Made by a program: the position numbers and the translations under genes
Notes under the pieces: model-generated
Database searches by the model: none
Seen by the model: the letters and a program-made list of their open reading frames with translations, nothing else
Told to the model about the DNA's origin: nothing
Source: Streptomyces reniochalinae
GTDB taxonomy: Bacteria; Actinomycetota; Actinomycetes; Streptomycetales; Streptomycetaceae
Direction: 5' to 3'
Assembly: GCF_003323735.1 (NCBI RefSeq)
Contig: NZ_QOIM01000027.1
Coordinates: forward strand, 42,268-106,267
DNA length: 64,000 bases
Shown here: piece by piece, positions 27,721 to 37,462 of the stretch
Layout: every line of letters starts with the position of its first letter
How positions within the stretch are numbered: the first letter of the stretch is position 1

Positions 27721-28218
27721 ATGTCGTTCCTCCGCCGCCGCAGCGCCTCCGTGCCCGCAGGGCCGGACTTCGATGTCCTGGCCATGGACCCGTCCGACTG
27801 GCCGGGGAATCTCGGGGCGGGCCTGCTGCCCGCGCCGGACGGCACCTGCCAGGGCGTCTTCCTCCGCTACGACCTGTTCGGCGGCCGCGGACCGGCCATG
27901 GTCATCGGCAACCTTCCCGAGGGCTCGCCGGCGCGGGAGATCGACGAGGGGGACGTGCCGTTCGAGGTGGCGCAGCTGCTGTCCGCGCTGGAGAACGACG
28001 AGCACGTCGAGGTCATCGGCTCCGAGGACGACCCGGTGATGCACGAGGACAACCTGCTCATCGTGCGGCGCGTCAAGCTGTCCGAGGACCGGATCTCCTG
28101 CGTCCAGTTCGACCGCAGCGACGGCGTGCTGGTCACCATCGCCAGCTGGGACCGTCCCATCACCAACGACCTGTACGCCCTTCTCAAGCCGCTGCCCGCG
28201 GAGATGTTCCAGCAGTAG
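27721..28218 (+). CDS. Conserved actinobacterial hypothetical protein
   Basis: A 165-aa acidic soluble protein (MSFLRRRSASVPAGPDFDVLAMDPSDWPGNLGAGLLP...). No catalytic motif, signal peptide or membrane span is visible. Codon usage is typical of real Streptomyces genes. It begins at a likely leaderless ATG; the frame is open to 27667 but the -10 box favours 27721. Isolated unit ended by the hairpin at 28309-28347. I do not recognise the family. Confidence 0.7.
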   Translation: MSFLRRRSASVPAGPDFDVLAMDPSDWPGNLGAGLLPAPDGTCQGVFLRYDLFGGRGPAMVIGNLPEGSPAREIDEGDVPFEVAQLLSALENDEHVEVIGSEDDPVMHEDNLLIVRRVKLSEDRISCVQFDRSDGVLVTIASWDRPITNDLYALLKPLPAEMFQQ

Positions 28219-28308
28219 CGGCACGGCCTCGGGGCGCGGCGGGCAGCAGGCGGCAGGCTCAGGTGGGGCGAGGGGCTCTGCCGGCCCGTGCCGCCCGCGG
28301 ACGCGCGG

Positions 28309-28347
28309 GCGGAACGGGCCGGCGCCCCGGGCGGCGGCCCGTTCCGC
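28309..28347. terminator. Bidirectional hairpin terminator
   Basis: GCGGAACGGGCC (28309-28320) pairs perfectly with GGCCCGTTCCGC (28336-28347) around a 15-nt GC-rich loop. It lies between two convergent stops and abuts the amidase stop codon at 28349, so it can end transcripts from both sides. Confidence 0.7.
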
Positions 28348-28348
28348 T

Positions 28349-30397
28349 TCAGCGGACCAGCCGCACGTCCTCCGCCTTCACGAACGCCACCCGGTGGCCC
28401 AGCTGGATCTGGTAGTACTTCTGCTTCCCGCGCACCACCTGGAAGCGTTCCGCCTCGGGGTCGTACTCCACCGCGTACAGGTACTCGCCAGGCGTCCGCA
28501 GCCCGGTCACGTAGCGCTGTCCGGCCGCCACCTTGTAGGGCAGCGGGGAGAGGGCCTGCACCGGCACGTCCTCGGGGTAGGCCGCCTCCTCCGGATAGGC
28601 ACGCCCGTAGACGGGGATCTCGTCGCGCCCCGCACGCGGCTCGACGAGGGTGCCACGGGCGGGTACGGCCACCGGCCCGTCGGACGGATTGTGGAACCAG
28701 GCCTTCCGGCCGAGGTACCAGATCGCCGTCCACTGACCCTTGCGGTCCGCGACCGCGTACTGCTGCCCGGCGGTGGCCCGCGCCCCCGTGTCGTTCACTC
28801 CGGTCGTCGCGGGAGAGCCGTCGGGGCGCAGCCCGGCGTCGTTGACCAGCGGCGAGGACGCGTCGGGTGCCTGATGCAGCCGGATGGCGGAGGAACCGTG
28901 TTCCCGGCACGGCTCGCCCTCGGACTCGCAGCCCGTGAAGACCGGCTCGTTGTCGTCGTAGGAGGGGCGGATGGTCACCACGCCGGACTTCGGACCGCCC
29001 TGGGGCGTGAACGGCTTGCCCAGCAGCGCGAAGTAGTGCTCCCAGTCCCAGTACGGGCCCGGGTCGGTGTGCATGTCCTTGATGCCTGAGGTCGTCGTGG
29101 CGGGCACGTTGTCGTGGCCGAGGACGTGCTGCCGGTCCAGCGGAATGTCGTACCTTGCGGCGAGGTACTTCACCAGCCGGGCCGAGCTGCGGTACATGGA
29201 CTCGGTGAACCAGGCGTCCGGTTCCGTGAGGAAACCCTCGTGCTCCACGCCGATGGACTTGGAGTTGACATACCAGTTCCCCGCGTGCCAGGCAGCGTCC
29301 TTGTTGCGCACGTGCTGCGCGATGTGCCCGTCCGAGGAACGCAGGGTGTACTGCCACGACACGTACGTCGGGTCGGTCACCAGGTCCAGCGTCTTCTCGT
29401 ACACCTCCTCGGTGTCGTGGACGACGATGTAGTCGATCTTCTGGGACCGGGGCCGCCGCGTCCTGTCGTGGTTCCCGTAGTCCTCCTCGCCCGAGCTGTC
29501 GGTGAACTTCTCGTACGGCGCCGGATACCACTCGCAGTCCACGTTCCGCGGGCACTCCGCCTTGCCCCGCGGCTCACGGGAGCGGTCGGCGGCGGCCGGA
29601 GCACGCAGCTTCGGGCTGGCGTCGAGCGTGACCTTCTCCCCGGTGTCCGTGGTGCGCCGCTCGCCCTGGCGCACCACGTCGAACACGTCATCGGCGAACG
29701 CCGTCGCGCTCGGGTCGCCCCTGCCACCGCCGGGGAAGGCGGCCACCGCCTCGTACCAGTCCGCCGGGTCCGCGGTCAGCGGGTGGCCCAGCCGGCGCTG
29801 CGCGTCCGCCAGCAGCGCCGCGCCGCCCCTTACGTTGGCCGTGGTCGAGGAGCGCAGCGCCTCGTGGGAGAGCCCAGTCAGCTCGGCGGCCCGCTCCAGC
29901 GTCCGCAGCCGGGCGGGCAACCGCTTCGGTGCCTTCTTCGCCTTCCTGGCCTGCTCCGCCTTCGCGCCGGAGCCCTCGTCCGCGATCCGGGGCGGGCGCG
30001 CCGCGTCGCCCCGGGCATCCTGCGTGCCCGCGTGGTCGCGCGGTCCTGAGGCGGCCAGCGCCGCGCGCGCGTCCGTCAGATGCATCGGACCGAAGCCGCC
30101 GGACACGCTCGCCGCACCCCGGTGGGCGTCCCAGCGCGACTGCAGGTACGAGACACCCAGCAGCAGGTTCTCCGGCACGTCGTACTGGTCGGCGGCCGCC
30201 GCGAACTGCGCCTGGAGGCTGTCCGCGGGCCGGTCCGCTGCCCGGGTGCCGGCCGTCAGCAGGGGGACGACGAGCGCCGCCGCCACCACGGGCACGGCGA
30301 CGGTGCGGACAGTGCGCCCGCGCCGGGCACCGGCGTCCCGTCTGCCGGGGCGTCTGCCGTCGGGTGTGCTCTCGGAATCACGGAAGGGTCGTGGCAA
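28349..30397 (-). CDS. Secreted N-acetylmuramoyl-L-alanine amidase
   Basis: A 682-aa exported peptidoglycan hydrolase cleaving the MurNAc-L-Ala bond. It has a signal sequence (RRGRTVRTVAVPVVAAALVVPLLTAGTRAAD) and a helical region (about 55-235). An Amidase_2 domain follows at about 310-460 with zinc ligands in DYIVVHDTEE and the C-terminal DMHTDPGPYWDW, plus the substrate loop NSKSIGVEHEG. The rest resembles SH3-like wall-binding modules (GQWTAIWYLGRKAWFHNPS). The predicted start is a rare TTG at 30397, supported by AGGAGG at 30403-30408; a GTG inside the n-region is the alternative. Confidence 0.85.
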   Translation of the reverse strand: MPRPFRDSESTPDGRRPGRRDAGARRGRTVRTVAVPVVAAALVVPLLTAGTRAADRPADSLQAQFAAAADQYDVPENLLLGVSYLQSRWDAHRGAASVSGGFGPMHLTDARAALAASGPRDHAGTQDARGDAARPPRIADEGSGAKAEQARKAKKAPKRLPARLRTLERAAELTGLSHEALRSSTTANVRGGAALLADAQRRLGHPLTADPADWYEAVAAFPGGGRGDPSATAFADDVFDVVRQGERRTTDTGEKVTLDASPKLRAPAAADRSREPRGKAECPRNVDCEWYPAPYEKFTDSSGEEDYGNHDRTRRPRSQKIDYIVVHDTEEVYEKTLDLVTDPTYVSWQYTLRSSDGHIAQHVRNKDAAWHAGNWYVNSKSIGVEHEGFLTEPDAWFTESMYRSSARLVKYLAARYDIPLDRQHVLGHDNVPATTTSGIKDMHTDPGPYWDWEHYFALLGKPFTPQGGPKSGVVTIRPSYDDNEPVFTGCESEGEPCREHGSSAIRLHQAPDASSPLVNDAGLRPDGSPATTGVNDTGARATAGQQYAVADRKGQWTAIWYLGRKAWFHNPSDGPVAVPARGTLVEPRAGRDEIPVYGRAYPEEAAYPEDVPVQALSPLPYKVAAGQRYVTGLRTPGEYLYAVEYDPEAERFQVVRGKQKYYQIQLGHRVAFVKAEDVRLVR

Positions 30398-30666
30398 TGC
30401 CGCCTCCTCGGAGAGTGCGCCGTGCGATCACGGGCGCGAGCAGTCCTCAGACGTACCGACTTGCCGACGATCCGTCAATCATTCCGCGCGCGACGGGGCC
30501 GCGCATGTCATCCGACGGGCGGGGCATCACCGGTCAGACCTGTGACGCCGCCGCGGACCCCTTCCGTCCACCCCTTCCCCGGAGCACTTCGGTCGCCTCT
30601 CCGGAGCGTGCCGCTCACCTCTGCGGTCGGCTTCCGGCGTCCCGAGCGCTCCGGTCGCCCGTCGCC

Positions 30667-31869
30667 TCAGCGGGTGCCGACAGCGGCCCGGACGGCGCGG
30701 CGCGCCGTGCCGCAGTCCTCGTGCAGCCTCCGCAGCAGCAGCCGCTGCGCCTCCCCGGTGGGCATCACGCCCGCCCGGACCGCCGCGGCGGCCTCCGCCG
30801 CACCCTGCGGCGAGGTGTCCCGCATGGTGCGCTGCACCGCCGTCTCGCAGGTGCGGATCTCCCGGGTGAGGACCATCATCAGGTTCACCAGGAAGGCGTC
30901 ACGCGCCGCAGGGCCCGCCTTCTGGGCGAGCTGGCTGAGGTGGCGACGCGCCAGCGGGGCGTCGCCCAGCGCCGTCCACAGAGTCGCCAGGTCGTACCCC
31001 GGCAGATACCAGCCGGCGTGCTCCCAGTCGACCAAGGCGGGGCCCGCCGGGCCGAGCATCACGTTGGTCAGCAGGGCGTCTCCGTGGCAGAACTGCCACG
31101 GCACGCTGCGCCTGCCGCCGGGGCCCCCCGGCTGCACCAGGCCGTGCAGCAGCTTGTGCAGATCGCCCAGGTCGCGGTCGGTCAGCAGGCCCTGCTCGTG
31201 GTAGCGCTCCAGCTTCGCCGGATAGTCGACCGGGCGCTCGAACAGCGCTCCCGGCGGCTCCCAGTGGTTGACGCGGTGGAAGGAGCCGAGCACGGCTCGC
31301 AGGTCCGCGGCCGGAGGTGCCTGGAGAGGGTGGCGCTGTGCCGCGGCCACCCGTCCCGGCACCCGTTCGATGACCAGCGTGCAGGTGTCGGGGTCGGCCG
31401 CGATCAGCCGGGGCGTGCGGATCGGCGGGCGGTGCCGCACGAACGCCCGGTAGACCGCTATCTCGTGCTGGAACCGTTCGACCCACGCGGGGGAGTGGTC
31501 CAGCAGGCATTTCGCGATGACCGTGTTGCGGCCCGCCGTGCCCGCCAGGAGGACGGAACGTCCGCGCTTGCGGAGCAGCTGGACGGGGGCGAAGTCCGGG
31601 CAGACGCGGTGGATCGAGGCGATGGCGGCACGCAGCTGTGCGCCGTGTGGGCCGGACAAGTCCAGCCTCCCGCTGACGGGTTGGGACGCGGTTCCGGCGG
31701 GCGTGCGTCGCGCGGGGCGCGCGCCGGTGTGCGGGCCGGGCGGGCCCGGCGTGCGCGGAGGTTCGCGCGACGGCTCGGGGGCCAGCACGGCCGCTCGCCT
31801 TCCGTAAGGTTGCTGCGGGACCGCGTGGGGCCGACGCTGCACGGACACGGGGGATGGTGCTGAATACAT
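30667..31869 (-). CDS. APH-fold phosphotransferase (aminoglycoside phosphotransferase family)
   Basis: A 400-aa kinase-fold protein. The catalytic loop [14 protein letters not shown] matches HGDxxxxN and is followed by the metal-binding [10 protein letters not shown]; a nucleotide-binding Lys is in [13 protein letters not shown]. The first 80 residues are Pro/Arg-rich and probably disordered. Such proteins in Streptomyces include antibiotic kinases, but also many housekeeping small-molecule kinases; nothing here proves resistance. ATG 31869 is preceded by AAGGGA. It is divergent from the NsdA-family gene, an arrangement that may be conserved. Confidence 0.78.
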   Translation of the reverse strand: MYSAPSPVSVQRRPHAVPQQPYGRRAAVLAPEPSREPPRTPGPPGPHTGARPARRTPAGTASQPVSGRLDLSGPHGAQLRAAIASIHRVCPDFAPVQLLRKRGRSVLLAGTAGRNTVIAKCLLDHSPAWVERFQHEIAVYRAFVRHRPPIRTPRLIAADPDTCTLVIERVPGRVAAAQRHPLQAPPAADLRAVLGSFHRVNHWEPPGALFERPVDYPAKLERYHEQGLLTDRDLGDLHKLLHGLVQPGGPGGRRSVPWQFCHGDALLTNVMLGPAGPALVDWEHAGWYLPGYDLATLWTALGDAPLARRHLSQLAQKAGPAARDAFLVNLMMVLTREIRTCETAVQRTMRDTSPQGAAEAAAAVRAGVMPTGEAQRLLLRRLHEDCGTARRAVRAAVGTR

Positions 31870-32019
31870 GGCGCGCGAGATCCCTTCGTGTGCCGACGGG
31901 TTGCCGCGCCTCCCCGGCTGCCCGTCGGGGGCCAGTGCACCCTGGGGAATGCCGGCCCTGACGGCGTGACCGGGGTGGCGCGTTCCTACACGACACCCGG
32001 CCGCGGGTGGCCCACCATC

Positions 32020-32046
32020 TGGCGAACCCTGGCGAACCCTGGCGAA
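32020..32046. repeat. 10-bp tandem repeat in divergent promoter region
   Basis: TGGCGAACCC is repeated at 32020 and 32030, with a partial third copy at 32040-32046, in the 248-bp spacer between the APH-fold gene and the NsdA-family gene. A 10-bp period places each copy on the same face of the helix, so it could be a multi-site operator. Confidence 0.75.
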
Positions 32047-32117
32047 TGCGCTCGGGACCACCGCACGGAGTCGTACTGAAGTTACTGTCAACTCAGCCGA
32101 GAACCTGGGGGCTTGAC

Positions 32118-33674
32118 GTGACCAAGGGACCCAACGCGCGCCTCGCGGACCTCTTCGCCCTCGCCGGCTGGTCGAAGGGCGAACTCGCCCGGCTGGTCAA
32201 CCGGCACGCGGGGGTCATGGGGTATCCGCAACTGGCGACCGACACCTCACGGGTGCGGCGTTGGATCGACACGGGGGAGACCCCGCGCGATCCGGTGCCC
32301 AAAGTGCTGGCGTCCCTGTTCACCGAGCGACTCGGCCGTGTCGTGACCACAGAGGACCTCGGATTCAGCCGGCCGGGGCAGACGGCTTCGGGTGAACCCG
32401 CCGAGGGGGTGCCCCTGCCGTCCGGGCAGGTTGCCGCGGTCCTCACCGAATTCACGGGAATGGACCTCATGCTCAACCGACGCGGCTTGGTGGGTGCGGG
32501 CGCCGCGCTCGCCGCAGGATCGGCACTCAGCAGTGCCATGCACGACTGGCTCACGGCGGCACCGACGGGCGCGACGGCCCACGGCGGCGTGGGCCACGGC
32601 GGACCGGCGGTTGCCGCTCCAGCCGCCTACGACCGCTTCGAGGCGGCCCCGGTGGGCCTCCAGGAGGTCGAGGCACTGGAACATTCCGTCGAGGTCTTCC
32701 GCGCCTGGGACGCCGCCCGCGGCGGCGGCCTCCAGCGCAAAGCGGTGGTGGGACAGCTCAACGAGGTGGGCGGCATGCTCGCCTACCACCAACCGGAGCC
32801 GCTGCGGCGGCGCCTGTGGGGTGTCGCCGCCGACCTCGCGGTCCTCGCCGGATGGATGTCGCACGACGTGGGCCTCGAACCCACCGCGCAGAAGTACTTC
32901 GTCATCGCCGCGCACGCGGCTCGTGAGGGCGGGGACCGCCCGCGCGCGGGAGAAGCGCTCTCGCGCGCCGCCCGCCAGATGGTGCACGTCGGACGGCCCG
33001 ACGACGCCCTCGACCTGGTGAAACTCGCCCAGTCGGGATCCGGGGACGAGACGCTGCCCCGTACGCGCGCCATGTTCCACACGATCGAGGCGTGGGCGCA
33101 GGCCTCGATGGGCCGCGGCCAGGAGATGCGCCGCACCCTGGGCCGGGCTGAGGACCTGTTCGCCTCCGACGCGGGAGACGTACCGCCGCCCAGCTGGATG
33201 CAGATGTTCGACGAGGCCGATCTGCACGGCATGGAGGCGCTCGCCTTCCGCACCCTCGCCGACCACGAGCCCGTCGCGGCCAAGACCGCCGAACGCCACG
33301 CCAAGCGCGCCCTGGTACTCCGCGAGGAGGGACGGCAGCGCTCCCAGATCTTCGACTACATCTCGATGGCCTCGGCCTGCTTCATCTCCGACGACCCCGA
33401 ACAGGCGGATCGCTACGCGCGCCTCGCCCTGCTCTCCATCAGCGAGAACTCCTCGCACCGCACCTGGGACCGGCTCCGTGAGATGTACCGCCTCACCGGA
33501 GAGTACGCGGGCTACGCCACCGTCGAGCAACTGCGCGAGGAGATGCGGGACGTGATGCCCCGCGCGCCCAAGCCGTCCCGGGGCGGCAGAGGTCTCAAGG
33601 ACGCCGACGAGCTGAAGCGGGCGCCGGGCGATGTCAGGGACATCCGGGGCTCCCGGGGGGCCAGGTCCGTGTGA
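32118..33674 (+). CDS. NsdA-family regulatory protein
   Basis: A 518-aa protein of the NsdA group, which in S. coelicolor negatively affects sporulation and antibiotic production. The N-terminal [31 protein letters not shown]...[27 protein letters not shown] looks like an [26 protein letters not shown] follows, then TPR-like helices ([51 protein letters not shown]). It is a paralogue-level match, so I do not call it nsdA itself. GTG 32118 is chosen because conservation begins there; the ribosome site is a weak GGGGG. Confidence 0.8.
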   Translation: MTKGPNARLADLFALAGWSKGELARLVNRHAGVMGYPQLATDTSRVRRWIDTGETPRDPVPKVLASLFTERLGRVVTTEDLGFSRPGQTASGEPAEGVPLPSGQVAAVLTEFTGMDLMLNRRGLVGAGAALAAGSALSSAMHDWLTAAPTGATAHGGVGHGGPAVAAPAAYDRFEAAPVGLQEVEALEHSVEVFRAWDAARGGGLQRKAVVGQLNEVGGMLAYHQPEPLRRRLWGVAADLAVLAGWMSHDVGLEPTAQKYFVIAAHAAREGGDRPRAGEALSRAARQMVHVGRPDDALDLVKLAQSGSGDETLPRTRAMFHTIEAWAQASMGRGQEMRRTLGRAEDLFASDAGDVPPPSWMQMFDEADLHGMEALAFRTLADHEPVAAKTAERHAKRALVLREEGRQRSQIFDYISMASACFISDDPEQADRYARLALLSISENSSHRTWDRLREMYRLTGEYAGYATVEQLREEMRDVMPRAPKPSRGGRGLKDADELKRAPGDVRDIRGSRGARSV

Positions 33675-33692
33675 ACCGACCGGCGCCAAAGA

Positions 33693-33728
33693 GAACCGCC
33701 CGGCCCGCTCGGCGGGTGCGGGCGGTTC
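33693..33728. terminator. Hairpin terminator between convergent genes
   Basis: GAACCGCCCG (33693-33702) and CGGGCGGTTC (33719-33728) form a perfect 10-bp stem with a 16-nt loop, 18 bp after the NsdA-family stop. It probably also serves the convergent phosphatase gene. Confidence 0.65.
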
Positions 33729-33745
33729 AGCTGACCGGTACGCCC

Positions 33746-33791
33746 GCACAGCGCGACCGTTACCGGACGCACAGCGCGACCGCTACCGGAC
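33746..33791. repeat. 23-bp tandem duplication
   Basis: Two adjacent 23-bp units at 33746-33768 and 33769-33791 differ at one base only. They begin GCACAGCGCGACCG and end TACCGGAC. Located in the convergent spacer, with no coding role. Recent local duplication is the simplest explanation. Confidence 0.85.
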
Positions 33792-33849
33792 GGCGGGACC
33801 GCGCGGGTGCCACGTCAGCTGTCACGTGACGTCAAGGTGTCGGGCGGCC

Positions 33850-35586
33850 TCAGGGCGTCACGCGGGCGACCAGCACGCAGGCGTCGTCCTCGCGTGTGCG
33901 GTCGTCGAACTCCTCGGCGATCATCCGGACGCACTCCTGCGCGGAGGAGGCCGAGGCCAACCGGCCTGCCACGGCCAGCAGCCGCGCGGCACCCGCGTGA
34001 GCCGCGCCCGCGTGCGGAGCGCCCGCGGGAGGACCGCCTTCTTGACCGGCCGCAGCGGGGCGCCCGCCCCGGGGCGCGAGGCCGTCGGTGTGCAGTACCA
34101 GCAGGTCACCGGGCGCCAGCTGTGCGGTGCGCTGCCCGTAGCGCGCACCGGAGGTGACACCCAGCAGCACACCCTCGGAGCGTGGCAGCACCTGCCCCAC
34201 CCCGCCCCGGATGAGCAGCGGCGGCGGGTGACCCGCCTGCGACCACGTGAGGGAGCGGGTGCGCGGCGTGTAGTGGCAGCACAGGGCGCTGCCGAGCGAG
34301 GGCTGGGCGGCGGAGTCGAGCAACTGGTTGAGGTGGCCCATCAGCGGCCCGGGCCCCACCCCCGCGACCCCCATACCCCGCACGGCGCCCAGCAGCATCG
34401 CCACACCCGAGGTGGCGGCCACCCCGTGCCCGGTCAGATCGCCGACCGTCAGCAGCGTGGCGCCGTCCGGCAGCCCCAGCGCGTCGTACCAGTCCCCGCC
34501 GATCAGCGCGCTGGTCGCGGATGGCAGGTAGTGCGCCGCCAGGTCGAGCGCTCCGCCGGTCCGTGTGTCGCCCTGCGGGAAGCGCGGTGAGCCCCGCCAG
34601 GGAGGCAGCACGGCGCGCTGGAGTTCGACGGCCAGCCGGCGCTCGGTCTGTGCGAGGTGCGTCTCACGCTGGAGCGAGTCGCGCGTCTCGCGGACGGCGC
34701 GCTCACTGCGCCGCAGTGCGCTGACGTCCCGCACCACTGCCCACATCGAGGCGGTCGCCCCGTCGTCGTCGAGCACCGGTTCGCCCACCAGGTGCACCGT
34801 GCGCACGGAGCCGTCCGGGCGCACCAGCCGGAACTCGTGGTCGATGGCCCTTCCGTCGACCAGGCAGTCGGTGAACGCGGTGGCGAGCCCCGGCTGTTCC
34901 TCGGGCACGACCCAGGAGGGGAGTTCGTCCAGGGAGAGCGGACCGTCCTCCTCGGTCCTGCCGAAGATCCGGTAGAGCTCGGGCGACCAGGAGATGGCGT
35001 CGGTCAGCAGGTTCCAGTCGGCGCTGCCGACCCGGCCGACCAGCTCCGAGGCCGCGTTCCGGCGGGGCGTGGCGAGGGTCCCGTACGCGGCGCCCGCGCT
35101 GTCGCCGGGCAGGTCGTGCGGCGGATGGCCGCGCGAGGGAAGGCCGTGCGAGGGAAGGCCGCGCGCCGGCGCCCGGTGCGGTGGCGGGTCGTCCGGCGGC
35201 AGATCCTCCGGGGGCAGGTCGTCCGGCGGCAGGTTCCTCCGCGTCGGTCCGCCTGCCGGTGCGCCGGGACCTTGGACACCGGCGTCCGGGGCGGTGGGAG
35301 GCAGCCCTTCGCGTAACTGGTCCAGCTGGCCCCCCAGATCGTCGAGCTGGTGCACGGCGAGCTCGCACAGCGCACGCTGCCACCTGGCGCGGAGGTCCGC
35401 CTCGCCGATGCCCTGCTCCACCGCGCTCGCCGCGCGAAGGCCCGCCTCGGGACCGCTCCCTCCCGCGCCGCGCCGCACCGCGTCGAGACCGCCGCGCAGG
35501 GTGCGGGCCTGGGTGATCAGAGCGTCCAGCGTGTCGCGGTCCGGAGGCTGAGCGGCGGAGTGGTCCGCATGCGCAAAGGAGGACAT
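33850..35586 (-). CDS. PAS-domain PP2C (SpoIIE-type) serine phosphatase
   Basis: A 578-aa signalling phosphatase, likely acting on an anti-sigma-factor antagonist. The N-terminus is helical. Residues about 95-150 are Pro/Asp-rich repeats (PPDDLPPEDLPPDDPPP). A PAS domain (about 180-285) reads SADWNLLTDAISWSPELYRIFGRTEEDGPLSLDEL with a PAC-like VRDVSALRRSE. The PP2C domain follows, with metal sites in IGGDWYDA, VGDLTGHGVAA and the AGHPPPLLI strand. No HATPase kinase domain is attached. ATG 35586 has GGAG upstream; the frame continues 25 codons further without support. Confidence 0.87.
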   Translation of the reverse strand: MSSFAHADHSAAQPPDRDTLDALITQARTLRGGLDAVRRGAGGSGPEAGLRAASAVEQGIGEADLRARWQRALCELAVHQLDDLGGQLDQLREGLPPTAPDAGVQGPGAPAGGPTRRNLPPDDLPPEDLPPDDPPPHRAPARGLPSHGLPSRGHPPHDLPGDSAGAAYGTLATPRRNAASELVGRVGSADWNLLTDAISWSPELYRIFGRTEEDGPLSLDELPSWVVPEEQPGLATAFTDCLVDGRAIDHEFRLVRPDGSVRTVHLVGEPVLDDDGATASMWAVVRDVSALRRSERAVRETRDSLQRETHLAQTERRLAVELQRAVLPPWRGSPRFPQGDTRTGGALDLAAHYLPSATSALIGGDWYDALGLPDGATLLTVGDLTGHGVAATSGVAMLLGAVRGMGVAGVGPGPLMGHLNQLLDSAAQPSLGSALCCHYTPRTRSLTWSQAGHPPPLLIRGGVGQVLPRSEGVLLGVTSGARYGQRTAQLAPGDLLVLHTDGLAPRGGRPAAAGQEGGPPAGAPHAGAAHAGAARLLAVAGRLASASSAQECVRMIAEEFDDRTREDDACVLVARVTP

Positions 35587-35967
35587 GGAGGGCTCCGATA
35601 CGGGGGAGAGTCGGTTACGACTGTCGCACAGCCGACGACTGCCCGTAAGGGATTCGGCCACACTCGATCCGGTGGTGCTGCTGTCATATGTCGGCTGCGG
35701 AGACGGGCACGTGCCGGCCGGTGGAGACAGGACGCATCCCGATCGTGAGGGAGCGCACCCCGCTCACGAGGCGGACGGGCGCGTCCCGGCCGCAAGTCCC
35801 GTCGGCCCCCTCTTGACCTCGGGCTCGGCGGAATGCTTACTTCCGGGTAGGCTCCGGCCGGGCCCGAGGCTCTCTCCGGAAGCTGAGAACCGAGGAGTAG
35901 AACCGCCGTCACCGGCAAGAATGCCCGGCAACGGAAATCCCGTTGCCAGTCGAATACCCCGCACCGG
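35587..35967. promoter_or_regulatory. Divergent intergenic region, 381 bp
   Basis: Holds promoters for the phosphatase and the helical-repeat gene. Visible elements: an inverted repeat TCGTGAG/CTCACGA (35743-35769, 13-nt spacer); a candidate promoter TTGACC (35813-35818), 18 bp, TTACTT (35837-35842) reading rightwards; and a perfect 8-bp hairpin at 35927-35947 (GGCAACGG, 5-nt loop, CCGTTGCC) 20 nt before ATG 35968. A short ORF, MPGNGNPVASRIPRTGC, spans the hairpin from ATG 35921 and ends over the next gene's start. Roles are inferred. Confidence 0.45.
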
Positions 35968-37458
35968 ATGCTGACTCTTATGTTCGTCGATTCCGTCGAT
36001 TCAGACATAGCGCCCAGCGGCACGCTGCTCGGCCTCCTGCAGAGAGGCCGTGGCGACGGGACGCTGCACGCCCTGGCGGCGCCGCGCGCCGAAGCGCTCG
36101 GCGCGCTGCGCCAGTGCGTCCTGCACGACCCCAGGCGCGACTGGCAGATCGAACACCGGTCCCTGTACTACGCACGCCTGCACCGGGAGCTGGACGCCGG
36201 GCTCGACGACATCGCCGCACACCTCTTCGACCCCGCGGACCTCCAGTGCGCCCCGGACGAGGCCGAGGTCCGCACCGGACTCGCCCTCTCCGTCCTCGGC
36301 CACCTGGCCTCCTATGCCGCCGCGCAGGGCGCGGCCTGGCAGGAGAACGCCCCGCTGCGGCTGCTGCGCCGCTACGCCACCACCGGCAGCAACTGGCAGT
36401 GGGCGCTGGACGAACTCGCCGTCCGTGACGACGACGCGGGGCTGCGCCCCCTCGGGCCCGCCATCCTGGCCAGGTTCCCCCAGACGCCCGAAGGGGACGC
36501 GGAGCTGGCGGCCGCCGCCCGCGACGCCTTCGAACCCCGCCCCTGGCGCCTGTGGGCCGAGGACGCCGCGCACCCCGAGCAGGCCGACCGGCTGCGCCGG
36601 GCCCAGGAGTGCCGCTCCTTCGACCGCTGGCAGCGCCAGCTGCGCACGGACGGGCCACGTCCCGGCTGGAACGTGCGGGAGATCCTCGACTGGGCCCAGG
36701 ACGGTTACGAACAGCACCCGCCCCAGCACCGGGAGGCCCCCGCGGCGCGTTGTCTGTCCGCCGTCGCGGGGCCTGACGACCGGCAGCTGCTGCTGGAGGC
36801 CGCACGAGGCCACCGCGAGGCCGCACGCGCCGCCGCCCTGCGCCACCTGGCGGACCGCAACGACCCTGATGTGCTCGACCTCGTCGAGGAGGCCGCGGGC
36901 GACCCCGGCGAGACGCTCGCCCGCTCCGCCCTCTCCTCCTTCGCCCGCATGCGGTCCATGGCGGCTCTCGAACGCGCCAGGCGCTGGGCGGCCGCTCCCG
37001 AGGGCACACTGGCGCCGGGCCTCGCCACCGTCGCCGCCGAGATGCTCGCCTGCCGTGGCGGGGACCAGGACACGGACGCCGTGCTCGCCGCGCTCCGCCG
37101 CGTCATCCGCCTCGAAGGCCCGGACAGCCCCGCGCTGTGGCCGCTGGTGGACGGCGCGGGGCGGCTGTCCATCGCGTGCGCCGCCCCCGTGCTGCGGCAC
37201 ATCTACCGGGAGACCGCCTCCTCGCAGCTGCGCGGTCGTACCGCCCGGTCCCTCGCGGTCACCGATCCCTCCTTCCCCGCCGGGTTCGCCATCGAGTGCC
37301 TGTGGGACTGCGAGGAGTCCACTCGCCAGGTCGCGGCCGAGTGCGCCGCCACCGGTGACGCCCGCGTGCTGGAGCGACTGCGGCGGCTGGCCGCGGACCC
37401 CGCGGAGGAGGCCGACGTCCAGACCACGATCCGGGGCCGCCTCACCCCGCCCGCGTAA
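35968..37458 (+). CDS. Helical-repeat (HEAT-like) conserved protein
   Basis: A 496-aa Ala/Leu/Arg-rich soluble protein without signal peptide or catalytic motif. Its second half shows HEAT-like helical pairs, for example ARAAALRHLADRNDPDVLDLVEEAAGDPGETLARSALSSFARM and a terminal REC-like RQVAAECAATGDARVLERLRRLAADPAEEADVQ, suggesting a scaffold. Start uncertain: ATG 35968 or ATG 35980, neither with a clear ribosome site; a hairpin and short upstream ORF precede it. I cannot assign a function. Confidence 0.65.
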   Translation: MLTLMFVDSVDSDIAPSGTLLGLLQRGRGDGTLHALAAPRAEALGALRQCVLHDPRRDWQIEHRSLYYARLHRELDAGLDDIAAHLFDPADLQCAPDEAEVRTGLALSVLGHLASYAAAQGAAWQENAPLRLLRRYATTGSNWQWALDELAVRDDDAGLRPLGPAILARFPQTPEGDAELAAAARDAFEPRPWRLWAEDAAHPEQADRLRRAQECRSFDRWQRQLRTDGPRPGWNVREILDWAQDGYEQHPPQHREAPAARCLSAVAGPDDRQLLLEAARGHREAARAAALRHLADRNDPDVLDLVEEAAGDPGETLARSALSSFARMRSMAALERARRWAAAPEGTLAPGLATVAAEMLACRGGDQDTDAVLAALRRVIRLEGPDSPALWPLVDGAGRLSIACAAPVLRHIYRETASSQLRGRTARSLAVTDPSFPAGFAIECLWDCEESTRQVAAECAATGDARVLERLRRLAADPAEEADVQTTIRGRLTPPA

Positions 37459-37462
37459 CCCC

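Noticed and set aside
30667..31869. Aminoglycoside resistance gene
   Set aside because: The APH fold is present, but it is widespread in Streptomyces small-molecule kinases; no drug-specific motif or resistance context was seen, so only the fold is called.
33746..33791. CRISPR array
   Set aside because: Two adjacent 23-bp copies with no spacer and no cas genes; it is a simple tandem duplication.
35585..35974. 129-aa plus-strand frame in the phosphatase/helical-repeat spacer
   Set aside because: No ribosome site, atypical composition, and it overlaps promoter elements; only its last 17 codons are noted as a possible upstream ORF.
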